Source of the DNA: Brachycybe producta
Taxonomy: Eukaryota > Arthropoda > Diplopoda > Playtdesmida > Andrognathidae
Reading direction: 5' to 3'
DNA length: 64,000 bases
Assembly (NCBI GenBank): GCA_036925085.1
Contig: JAUPFP010000015.1
Span: 4,036,426-4,100,425, forward strand
Shown: piece by piece, positions 55,201-60,104 of the stretch
Numbering within the stretch: the first letter of the stretch is position 1
How the letters are laid out: each line of letters begins with the position of its first letter
Translations under genes and position numbers: made by a program
Notes under the pieces: generated by a model
What the model was told of the DNA's origin: nothing
Seen by the model: only the letters and a program-made list of their open reading frames with translations
Databases searched by the model: none

Positions 55201-55828
55201 CAGATCTCAGACTGACATCATACGGAGGTTACGAGAAAGCTCACGCAAGTACGCAAACGCGGCGGCCGCCGCATACGTAAGAGGAAAGAAGAGAAAGCTT
55301 TTCGCCGCGTGACCACTTTGACGTAATCAATTATTAATCGTTAAATATATAAATTGCACGGTCGCCAATGAAACAGAAAAAAGAAGAAACGTTAAAATTA
55401 CCAATGCCAATTCCTACGATGATTCTACCGACAAGAAGCGCTTCCTTAGTGGGACTAAAACCCATAAGGACAGCACCAACGGTGAAAACAAAACTAGCGA
55501 TGATGATGACCGGTTTTCGACCTAGAATTTCGGTCAAAAATCCACCGACCAATGAAAAGATAAAAGCGGCTCCAATAGTCGCGCTAACGATTAGTTCTTG
55601 CCATATAGCATTTAATTGAAACTGAGGCCGTATCAAAAGCATTGCACCCGATACGACACCAGTATCGTAACCGAATAAAAAACCACCGATTGCCGATAAA
55701 ATTGTTAAAACATAAACGAACGGAGGAGTTTTTGTACGCGGTAATTCCGTCGTCGAATTCGGTTTGTCCATAGCACCGCCGCCGTTCGAATCGCTTTCCG
55801 TCGTCGTCGTATACACAGATTGAACCAT
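32114..55828 (-). CDS. SLC2A13: Proton/myo-inositol cotransporter (SLC2A13/HMIT family), complete gene of 8 coding positions with a duplicated exon 2
   Basis: Sugar-porter MFS protein of the plasma membrane; family members import myo-inositol with protons. Coding exons in transcript order: 55828-55402, then 42188-42026 (2a) or 38241-38082 (2b), then 35765-35554, 35469-35361, 35137-34974, 33468-33348, 33261-32843, 32361-32114 (stop TAA). Every junction has GT-AG ends and the phases match throughout, giving 1863 nt (620 aa) with 2a or 1860 nt (619 aa) with 2b; human HMIT is a little longer. Visible hallmarks: [11 protein letters not shown] in TM1, [31 protein letters not shown] in TM7, [22 protein letters not shown] in TM10 and [12 protein letters not shown] after TM12. 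The large Cys-rich extracellular loop between TM9 and TM10 is specific to HMIT among GLUT-type carriers. Introns run from 84 nt to over 13 kb and are filled with MITEs. The 5' UTR and promoter were not located; a possible 57-nt intron (about 55892-55836) just before the ATG is only a guess. Confidence 0.93.
32440..32720 (+). repeat. CCAAC-rich repeat in SLC2A13 intron 7
   Basis: Repeated GGGCCAACATTAA/CCAACGTTGG words and CCCAAG ... CTTGGG outer ends. Lies between exons 7 and 8. Its open frames are not coding. Confidence 0.5.
32843..33261 (-). CDS. SLC2A13: SLC2A13 coding exon 7 (Cys-rich extracellular loop, TM10-TM11)
   Basis: 419 nt, 86 nt after exon 6. Acceptor TTACAG|A, donor TATG|GTTTGT. 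It carries the Cys-rich loop ([16 protein letters not shown], then GSC, GRC and YCP), which resembles a PSI-like spacing, with candidate N-glycosites NGS, NFS, NNS and NLS. TM10 follows with [19 protein letters not shown], including the conserved Trp, then TM11 ([17 protein letters not shown]). Confidence 0.93.
33348..33468 (-). CDS. SLC2A13: SLC2A13 coding exon 6 (TM9 and start of Cys-rich loop)
   Basis: 121 nt, with no Met of its own. Acceptor TTGGTAG|GT, donor TATAA|GTAAAAG. Translation joined in phase: [19 protein letters not shown], then [20 protein letters not shown]. It supplies TM9 and the first Cys of the extracellular loop. Phase agrees on both sides. Confidence 0.9.
33903..34212 (+). 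mobile_element. hAT-Z MITE, internally shortened copy
   Basis: 310 bp, from CAGAGGTCTCGAATCCG to GCCGCATTCCTA. Perfect 8 bp target duplication GTTTTTAA at 33895-33902 and 34213-34220. Lies in the SLC2A13 intron between exons 5 and 6. Confidence 0.85.
34974..35137 (-). CDS. SLC2A13: SLC2A13 coding exon 5 (TM7 end and TM8)
   Basis: 164 nt. Acceptor CCAATAG|G, donor GGAG|GTAACG. Encodes [20 protein letters not shown], a TM8 segment ([13 protein letters not shown]), the motif VEKVGRRPL and the start of TM9. Phase 1 at the end. Confidence 0.92.
35361..35469 (-). CDS. SLC2A13: SLC2A13 coding exon 4 (start of C-terminal half, TM7)
   Basis: 109 nt, 84 nt after exon 3. Acceptor CGAAAG|GA, donor GTCAT|GTAAGA. 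Encodes [20 protein letters not shown] and [16 protein letters not shown]. It contains the TM7 QQLxGIN motif, whose Gln-Gln and Asn line the substrate site in the family (XylE Q288/Q289/N294). Confidence 0.92.
35554..35765 (-). CDS. SLC2A13: SLC2A13 coding exon 3 (TM6 and central cytoplasmic loop)
   Basis: 212 nt. Acceptor ATAAAG|G completes the Arg codon after GW; donor ACG|GTAATC. Encodes [20 protein letters not shown], the sugar-porter motif [16 protein letters not shown], and an acidic loop ending in DLEHG. The central loop is short, as expected for HMIT. Confidence 0.92.
35891..36360 (+). mobile_element. Family I MITE with internal tandem repeats
   Basis: Left end GGGCCTTGGCACACGAACCA; right end CTAAAAAGTGGTCCCGTGTG ... 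CCAAGGCTC. Inside, about four units of 87-89 bp (35964-36290), each with TGTGCAAAGGTCCGGCGTC, a CAACCACAGCCC word and TTCGAYTTCAGAAGC. Long plus-strand open frames here are products of the tandem array. In the SLC2A13 intron between exons 2b and 3. Confidence 0.75.
37555..37755 (+). repeat. Inverted repeat with GAACCGGTTC words
   Basis: Contains GAACCAGTTCGTCAAGATCG and its near complement. A second cluster of the same words lies at 44994-45090 and 45405-45435, where it flanks the element at 45150-45410. Confidence 0.5.
38026..38043. repeat. Self-complementary (GC)n tract downstream of exon 2b
   Basis: 18 bp alternating G/C, 38 nt past the exon 2b donor on the transcript, in AT-rich surroundings. 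Could form a stable hairpin in RNA or Z-DNA; an effect on splicing is inference. Confidence 0.85.
38082..38241 (-). CDS. SLC2A13: SLC2A13 alternative exon 2b (TM4-TM5 segment)
   Basis: 160 nt. Donor GGAG|GTGAGT is strong. The acceptor GTGGAG|GC lacks a clear polypyrimidine tract. It reads [20 protein letters not shown], then [16 protein letters not shown] and a tail ending in QITGW. It is closer than 2a to the vertebrate HMIT sequence as I know it ([20 protein letters not shown]). The TM5 substrate Gln is present (LNQ). One codon shorter than 2a, same phases. A self-complementary (GC)n tract lies about 40 nt past its donor. Confidence 0.9.
38541..38731 (+). mobile_element. Family I MITE, short copy upstream of exon 2b
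   Basis: GAACCACTTTTTAGTGTTCG to CGACCATTAAAAAGTGGTTC, about 300 bp 5' of exon 2b on the transcript. No tandem units. Confidence 0.72.
38896..39274 (+). mobile_element. MITE with CTACACGTAGCAACAAT ends
   Basis: TAAGCCGATGCTACACGTAG and CTACGTGTAGCATCAGCTTT as termini, continuing as GCAACAAT/ATTGTTGC. GTTGCTC words inside. Between SLC2A13 exons 2a and 2b. Confidence 0.75.
39650..39845 (+). mobile_element. GC-core foldback MITE, subfamily C
   Basis: ACAGGCAGGTAAAGACAGGG to GTCTTTACCTGCCT, core GCCCCGCCC. Lies in the intron between SLC2A13 exons 2a and 2b. Confidence 0.8.
39887..40282 (+). mobile_element. Family A element with duplicated right end
   Basis: Left end TAGGGTTCGGATTTTTATGC; two successive right ends, at about 40196 (GAGCTCTA) and 40282 (GAACCCTA), each preceded by a copy of the CAATTGGCACC/GAGAAACATTT region. 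In the SLC2A13 intron between exons 2a and 2b. Confidence 0.75.
40427..40635 (+). mobile_element. GC-core foldback MITE, subfamily B
   Basis: ACAGGCAGTTAGAAATCGGT to CGATTTCTAACTGCCTGT. Perfect 9 bp duplication CAAATTGAG. In the intron between exons 2a and 2b. Confidence 0.87.
41332..41994 (+). mobile_element. Family I MITE with tandem units, adjacent to exon 2a
   Basis: TAGGGCCTTGGCACACGAAC at the left, CTCAAAAGTAGTTCGTGTGA at the right. Two or more 90 bp units (CTGGCGTCTTTCCATAG, CATTGTCAACCACAG) at 41390-41600. It ends about 30 bp from the exon 2a donor. Confidence 0.72.
42026..42188 (-). CDS. SLC2A13: SLC2A13 alternative exon 2a (TM4-TM5 segment)
   Basis: 163 nt. Acceptor TTGTAG|GG, donor GGAG|GTAAAAG. 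Joined to exon 1 it reads [20 protein letters not shown], followed by [18 protein letters not shown] and a tail ending in SSHGW. It aligns over its whole length with exon 2b 3.8 kb downstream and has identical start and end phases. At the position of the conserved TM5 substrate glutamine (XylE Q168, GLUT1 Q161) it has Val, in FYV; the second Gln (GGQF) is kept. A family I repeat lies immediately downstream (41332-41994). Confidence 0.88.
42549..43615 (+). repeat. Large inverted repeat, arms about 215 bp
   Basis: Left arm 42566-42780 and right arm about 43385-43600 are reverse complements with few differences (shared words TCGAGCCCATAGACCCGATG, ATCGAGTGATAGAATGA). Inner arms continue with GAATTTCTAACTYTTWYGTT. 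A half copy is at 50060-50230. Probably a foldback transposon. The open frame in the left arm has no support as a gene. Confidence 0.7.
42857..43123 (+). repeat. Dispersed repeat H, copy 3, inserted in a foldback arm
   Basis: Same landmarks as copies 1 and 2. It interrupts one arm of the large inverted repeat at 42549-43615, so it inserted after that structure formed. Confidence 0.7.
43620..44790. other. SLC2A13 intron 1 sequence, nothing recognised
   Basis: AT-rich with a (GA)n tract. The GATGG/TCC words and short A-runs do not form clear element ends. Confidence 0.45.
44210..44247 (+). repeat. (GA)n microsatellite
   Basis: About 18 GA units. Similar (CT)n/(GA)n tracts: 3102-3122, 4110-4136, 6972-6990, 11039-11058, 25567-25590, 52231-52258 and 52416-52436. 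Confidence 0.9.
44793..44993 (+). mobile_element. GC-core foldback MITE, subfamily B, left end replaced
   Basis: The right arm is normal (CCCGATTTCTAAATGTCTGT); the left end reads ACAGGTAGCTCAACTAAGAA instead of the usual arm. No target duplication. Probably rearranged. Confidence 0.68.
45150..45410 (+). mobile_element. Inverted-repeat element with GTAGGTCAC words
   Basis: GGTCACTAGGTGACCTACAC and GTGTAGGTCACTAAATGATC flank a short centre; GGGGACAGACTA at the left and AGTGCCCC at the right. Confidence 0.5.
45440..46418. other. SLC2A13 intron 1, AT-rich, nothing firm
   Basis: Short hairpin AGGTGG/CCACCT at 45821-45840 and a distant CAGGTGGGCAAC at 45870. Otherwise poly(A/T). Confidence 0.45.
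46519..48092 (+). mobile_element. hAT-Z MITE copy interrupted by the LINE fragment
   Basis: Ends TAGGGATGGGCC at the left and GTCCCACTTCTA at the right. Perfect 8 bp target duplication GTTTTTAC at 46511-46518 and 48093-48100. Left and right portions match the uninterrupted copies at 62700 and 33903, and the break is in the AT-rich middle. Eight-base duplications with TAGRG-type ends are typical of the hAT superfamily. The element sits inside a family A copy. Confidence 0.85.
46798..47975 (+). mobile_element. 5'-truncated non-LTR retrotransposon with open reverse transcriptase frame
   Basis: Open frame of about 388 codons to the stop after IRYRK at 47964. Motifs in order: [39 protein letters not shown] (catalytic Asp pair), FKYLGS, then a C-terminal region with [11 protein letters not shown] and [10 protein letters not shown], as in RTE-like LINE families. 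The endonuclease and N-terminal RT fingers are missing. The apparent Met at 46771 and the next nine residues come from the host repeat, not from the LINE. It ends in a short GAT repeat (GATGATGATAA), like RTE-type 3' tails. Clade not settled. Composition is G-richer than its surroundings and there are no internal stops. Confidence 0.85.
48654..48859 (+). mobile_element. GC-core foldback MITE, subfamily B
   Basis: ACAGGCAATTAGAAATCGGG to CCCGATTTCTAATTGCCTGT. Perfect 9 bp duplication ATATTGCAA. In SLC2A13 intron 1. Confidence 0.87.
49275..49460 (+). mobile_element. AT-rich MITE with GACTGTCAT ends
   Basis: GACTGTCATGTCACATGTGA to CATGACTGTCACAACATTAT. Relatives at 20925-21075 and 28428-28585 share TCATATGACTGTCA, AGCTCATAA and ATTATGAC words. 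Confidence 0.55.
50060..50230 (+). repeat. Half copy of the 42.5-43.6 kb foldback
   Basis: Shares GATCGAGTGATAGAATGA, AATCGCGAATTTCTAACT and GCTCGTAAAAATACGTAA in the same order as the inner part of the large inverted repeat. Confidence 0.65.
50473..50645 (+). mobile_element. GC-core foldback MITE, subfamily B, right end lost
   Basis: ACAGGCATTTAGCAATCGGG at the left; the sequence stops after GGGCGGAG and runs directly into an F foldback, so the right terminus is missing. Confidence 0.75.
50650..50870 (+). repeat. F foldback element abutting a truncated GC-core MITE
   Basis: GGAAGGGTAAGGGTATTTTT and GTTACCTCCGTTCTAGTTTC arms. The outer left arm is missing at the junction with the B copy that ends at 50645. 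Confidence 0.65.
51325..52100 (+). repeat. F foldback array, part 1
   Basis: A half copy (51325-51445), a full copy (51440-51830) and a shorter copy (51830-52100), all in SLC2A13 intron 1. Junctions contain AAGGTGGTTTTAAAGTGTAA and complements, the F outer end. Confidence 0.75.
52800..53395 (+). repeat. F foldback array, part 2
   Basis: Two consecutive copies (about 52800-53060 and 53040-53395). Arms AAACTAGAAGGGTAGCTCAA and GAGCTACCCTTCTAGTTTCT; the shared junction has TTTAAGGTGGTTTTAAAGTG. Confidence 0.75.
54140..55030 (+). repeat. F foldback array, part 3, next to SLC2A13 exon 1
   Basis: Three consecutive copies (about 54140-54450, 54450-54735, 54730-55030), ending about 370 bp from the exon 1 donor. 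Each has GATATCTTTCAAAATAA and its complement around the centre. Confidence 0.75.
55402..55828 (-). CDS. SLC2A13: SLC2A13 coding exon 1 (N-terminus, TM1 to TM4 start)
   Basis: Starts at the ATG at 55828. It encodes a short Ser/Thr/Gly-rich cytoplasmic N-terminus, then TM1 with [18 protein letters not shown]2 ([19 protein letters not shown]), the loop motif EILGRKP and TM3, and ends inside GIGIG. The donor is G|GTAATT, leaving one base of a split glycine codon (phase 1). That phase fits both exon 2a and exon 2b. An antisense frame over the same bases is a shadow. Confidence 0.93.
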
Positions 55829-56604
55829 TGTTAAACTTACAAAATAAAATCACAAAAGGATCCTTACTAAATTGTTCTGACGTTTCACTTACAGAATCAA
55901 ACGTCGTTATGTAAGAAATCGTGAAATTTCTATCAATATAACGACTAGTGTAACGACATCAACGTACTCGCGCCAGATCGCCATGATGCTTTTCTTTCCC
56001 GCTCTCACTATCTCCCTTTGTTAGAAAAATAGACGAAGCGACAAAATGGCACCAAACGTTCCTATCACGTAAAGTGTTCGAAGCAGTATCGCCCATTGCT
56101 ATTAAAGTCACAAGTGAACTAATATGGCGTCGTGTATACATGCAAATTAATTAAATAGACGCCATATTCCTTACGCTTATATGAATTCATTCAAGTGACG
56201 GTTGTGTCCTTATCCACTACTTCCGTACTCAGTTACAACACGCCTTCTATTGATTTTATGTAACGTGACTGACCAATTACAAATACCTTACGTCATAATT
56301 GACATGCAAAATAGCCGCTAACAAATTTGTTAATAGCGTTGTGTTAAAAGCGTAAAAAAAAACATAGAACCATAAAACACAATCCTAGCGTTTTTAAACT
56401 TAAATCAATTGGTGTGGCTAAAATATAAAAATATGTTCTTCAAGTAAGACAATTGCTTAATAATAAAAAAAATTAAATGTCTGAAAAAATTAGTACGCGG
56501 CCGCCGAAAAGTAAATTTTCACTAGCCGCAAATTTAAATAAACACGCCTTCAAACAAATTTGACGTCATAAATCTAGTTGCGCCATCTTTTGAATAAAAT
56601 GTAA

Positions 56605-56985
56605 ACTAAATTAAGATGGTTTATGAACCGCGGAATTTGAAACTTCGGATTATTGTCTTTCAGGAGCAAAATTAAGGAAACATTGAGTGTGTGTTAGAAA
56701 CTAGAAGGGTAGTTCAATCATGTAATAATATTTTCATGTTGATATCTTTCAAAATAAACTTTTTTTTTAACAGGCAAAAAATATCGTCTGCTTAAAGTTG
56801 GGTCATTTTTAAACTGTCCTAAAAAGTTTATTTTGAAAGATAACGTGAAAATTACATTTAAGTGACTAAGATACCCCTTCTAGTTTCTAAAAATACTTTC
56901 TAGTTTCTCTTAATTTGACTCCTGAAAGGTAGAATAATCAAGATTTAGAGAGGCGTTTACACTTTAAACCATTTTAAAATAGCGG
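56605..56985 (+). repeat. F foldback element
   Basis: AAATTAAGATGGTTTATGAA start; arms GTTAGAAACTAGAAGGGTAG and TACCCCTTCTAGTTTCTAAA; end ACACTTTAAACCATTTTAAA. Upstream of SLC2A13. Confidence 0.75.
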
Positions 56986-57189
56986 AATTTTACAAAAAGA
57001 ACATTTCCATTATGTGATTTTAACATGTAATCCTGATAAAGAGATAAATAAAAACAACACATGTTAAATAAGAATTACAAGATTAATAAAAAATATCAAA
57101 CACTTAATACATTATCAAGTAGATCAAACTAATACTACTTGAAATTATATCACAAGTGGAAAATAACTGTTACACTTTCGTTTGAATTA

Positions 57190-57780
57190 AACGATATTTT
57201 ATGAGCAGCTGATTATAATCGAACTTAGATTACGGGTTACTCTTATGTTTCAGGAGCAACATTAAGAGAAACAATTTGAAAGTGTTTTAGAAACTAGAAC
57301 GGACGTAGATGAACCACTTTAGAACAGTATTTTCACGTCGATATCTTTTTGGGACAAAAATTTAAAAACAATATTGTCTGCTTAAAGTTGGGTGATTTTA
57401 AAACTATCATAAACTAACTATGAAGTGATTCAGCTACCATTCTAGTTTCTAAAATAAAAACACTTTTAATTTGTTGCTCTTCTGAAAGTAAGAGAAATCA
57501 GAGAGTCTGACAAATGCCGAATCGGGGATTTCTTTGCCTCACGGTGTATCTCTCTTCCAAAATAAACATTTTATAGACAAAAATTAAAAAAAATATTGTT
57601 TGCTTAAAGTTGGGAAATTTTCAAACTGACATAAAAAGCTTATTTTGAAAGATACCACAGCTGGAAAACATATCTTCAGCTACCCTTCTAAATACACCTC
57701 TCTTAACCCTTTCTAAATTCTGAATAGTCAGTGTTCCAGAGGCTTTGACACTTTCGACCCACTTTAAAGTAAAATTAAAA
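57190..57780 (+). repeat. Two F foldback elements
   Basis: Copies at about 57190-57500 (TTTTAGAAACTAGAACGGAC / GCTACCATTCTAGTTTCTAA) and a reduced copy at 57540-57775 (GCTACCCTTCTA). Confidence 0.65.
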
Positions 57781-58496
57781 AAGAAATCAAATCTAAATTT
57801 CATTTTATAGATATTAAAATATTAACAAAAACATTTATATTACAAAAAAAACAATGAACATACATTTCATTTTATCAGATAAAGATACATTCTTTTTTTT
57901 TTCTTTAAAAAAACAAAACAAACAAATCACTTAATTATATTTATTTAATATTAAGATCACGCATTGGTGGCAGTGACTATATAATAGTTTCATTCTCTAT
58001 AATAATTATTGTAAATGCCGCATCAACTAGCCAGTGGTCAGTTTTGACAGTTAATATTATTTGAGTCCACACAGCTTAAGTACGGCCAGCCACATTTATA
58101 AGAATCGAAAATTTAGGCTGATAACTTAAATTACTGAAGGGCCTCAAGAGTTAACCCTTGTAAATGAAAGTATTTGCAGCACATGCAGTGGCGTAGCTAC
58201 GGAGAGCAATGGAAGCCCTTTGCTTCCGGCACTTGTCTTCAAATCTCATTTTAATATTTAAAATTTTATTTCCAAATTTCCTTAATACATGTAATAATTA
58301 AGAATTTTATATTAATTAGTAAGGCAACCATAAAAAGAAAGAAATTTTCAGTAAAAATAAAAGAACGTACAGTTTGAGTCATGATACGTTTGTAAGGGCA
58401 TATGCTAGGGTTCAACTTTAAATCCTAGCCTCTCATTAGGTTCTTCTACTGAAAATACAATTTTTGGTTTTCTTATGAATCGCTTAATCTAGTACA

Positions 58497-58909
58497 CACT
58501 GGGATACTTTGTGGCGAAACAATGTTTTGGGACTGTATCGCAACAGTGTCACCATAGTGCAGAAACAATGTTGCATTGTATCGAAACTATCGCGACAGTC
58601 GTGAAACAAGTTTCTGGTTTCCCATCAGAATGGAAAACACGTAGACCTATATAATGTTGCGCAAACATTTCAAGTGTGGACGAATTTTCTGAAACATAAA
58701 CAAAGACTTTATTCAGTTGCGTTTTAACTTTTAAAAGACTAGGATTCATCATGTGGACCATGGAAAAAAAAAACCCCTTATAGAAGATTTCCAGTTTAGG
58801 TGTGGACACAAAACAATGTTTCAAGATTTTATCGTGTTTTTCGCTTCTGTCCCGCAACAATGTATCGCGACAGCCGTGCGACATTGTCTCGCCACAAATT
58901 ATCTCAGTG
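58497..58909 (+). mobile_element. MITE with CACTGGGATACTTTGTGGCG ends
   Basis: Left CACTGGGATACTTTGTGGCG AAACAATG, right CATTGTCTCGCC ACAAATTATCTCAGTG. Interior repeats CGCGACAG/CTGTCGCG and AACAATGTT. Between SLC2A13 and the sushi receptor. Confidence 0.72.
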
Positions 58910-59191
58910 CCTTTAATTGAATAAAAAAAACATTAGGGTGGAGGGGCGAACTCCACATTTTTGTCAAAAAAAAAACCCTAGCTACGCTTGGGCCACTTTC
59001 AACTCTATACTTTAGGCTTGCGATGTGGTTCACAAATTTAATTTGTGGTTGGAGAATGAGCATTTTTAACAACAATGGACATTTCTAAAAGTTAATTAAT
59101 TGATCTATCTAAATAAATTCTAATAACTATCAATAAGTTTTTGTTTTTTGTTTTTCTTTCTTAAAACTGACAATTTTTTAATTGAGCTCAC

Positions 59192-60104
59192 TTAAGAAGC
59201 GTAAAGTTCATTTTCGGCTACAACACCCCAAGAGTTCCGTTGCGCTTCACTATAAAGTGAGTTATCGACCATGACTGACGAAACAGAACCCTGAAGACTC
59301 GATGGAATCGGTGGCAGAGGACGTTGCAGCGAGACACGAGACTCGCCGAGACTATCACCACCACCACCACCACTACCACTAGAACTACCGTTGAGAGACT
59401 CGCCGTTAAAGGTCGGAACCGTGTAGGTTACTATACCTTCCGGTTGTGGCCTCGACGAATCGTCACTTTCAATTCGAACCCGAGCGATGTCGCCATCATC
59501 GTAATCACACTCACTAAAATCATGTTTATTCTGTTTTAACTTTTTAAGAGCTAGATCCACTTTAGCATAAACCGGTTTCAAAGGATATAATGTTCCGTTT
59601 GGACTTGCAGAACGCCGCAACGGTTCGTAAATGTGTTCCGATTCGACACTGGTGTCGATGGTGGACGTCGACACTTCCGATTGTATCGCATCACTTTCGG
59701 GAGCACCATCGGCCGGCGGCAAATGAGATCGATCTGCCGTAGATCCTCTTCTCACGTCTTTCTCGTCATTATAAATTTTATCGATTCCTCCTCCTTCTAG
59801 CGGAGAATAATACACGTGATCTTCGTTTTCTTCTTCCTCCTCTCCGCAGTTTCCTTCGGGATGATCGTAAATGCGATCCATCGTTCCGCAATCCGTGGCC
59901 AGATCTTCGCAGCTACTTGCCGCATCTGCATAGAGACCGTCACCGGCGATGGCTTCGTTCGAAGGCCAAACGTCATCGTAAAGATCTTGGTCGTTGATTG
60001 CCGATGGATTCTTGTTGACCACCGAGCTGTTCGAAGGTGAAATGTCAATACTCGTTGAAGTTGAACTTCTGTTCATCAAAGGAATTGCCCGTTTCATGTG
60101 AACT
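59192..60104 (-). CDS. Sushi receptor last exon: tyrosine-rich cytoplasmic tail
   Basis: 913 nt. Acceptor TTTTTTTGCAG|A continues RRR-VHMKRAIPLMNR. Counting from that Met, Tyr lie at 40, 56, 77, 96, 97, 109, 157, 171, 177, 199, 225, 282 and 299. YDDV (40) and YDHP (77) match pYDxV/P motifs used by Nck/Crk-type SH2 domains. YSPL, YEPL and YAKV fit YxxPhi sorting or SH2 motifs. An acidic stretch (EEEEENED) lies at 86-93, a Gly/Ser linker around 237-250, and RPLPPIP at 259-265. Ends ENELYAS. The exon is GC-richer than its surroundings and free of repeats. Confidence 0.9.

Noticed and set aside
59324-60048. Open frames overlapping the receptor tail in other frames
   Set aside because: Shadows of the 59192-60104 exon, whose frame is fixed by phase continuity with the membrane-helix exon.
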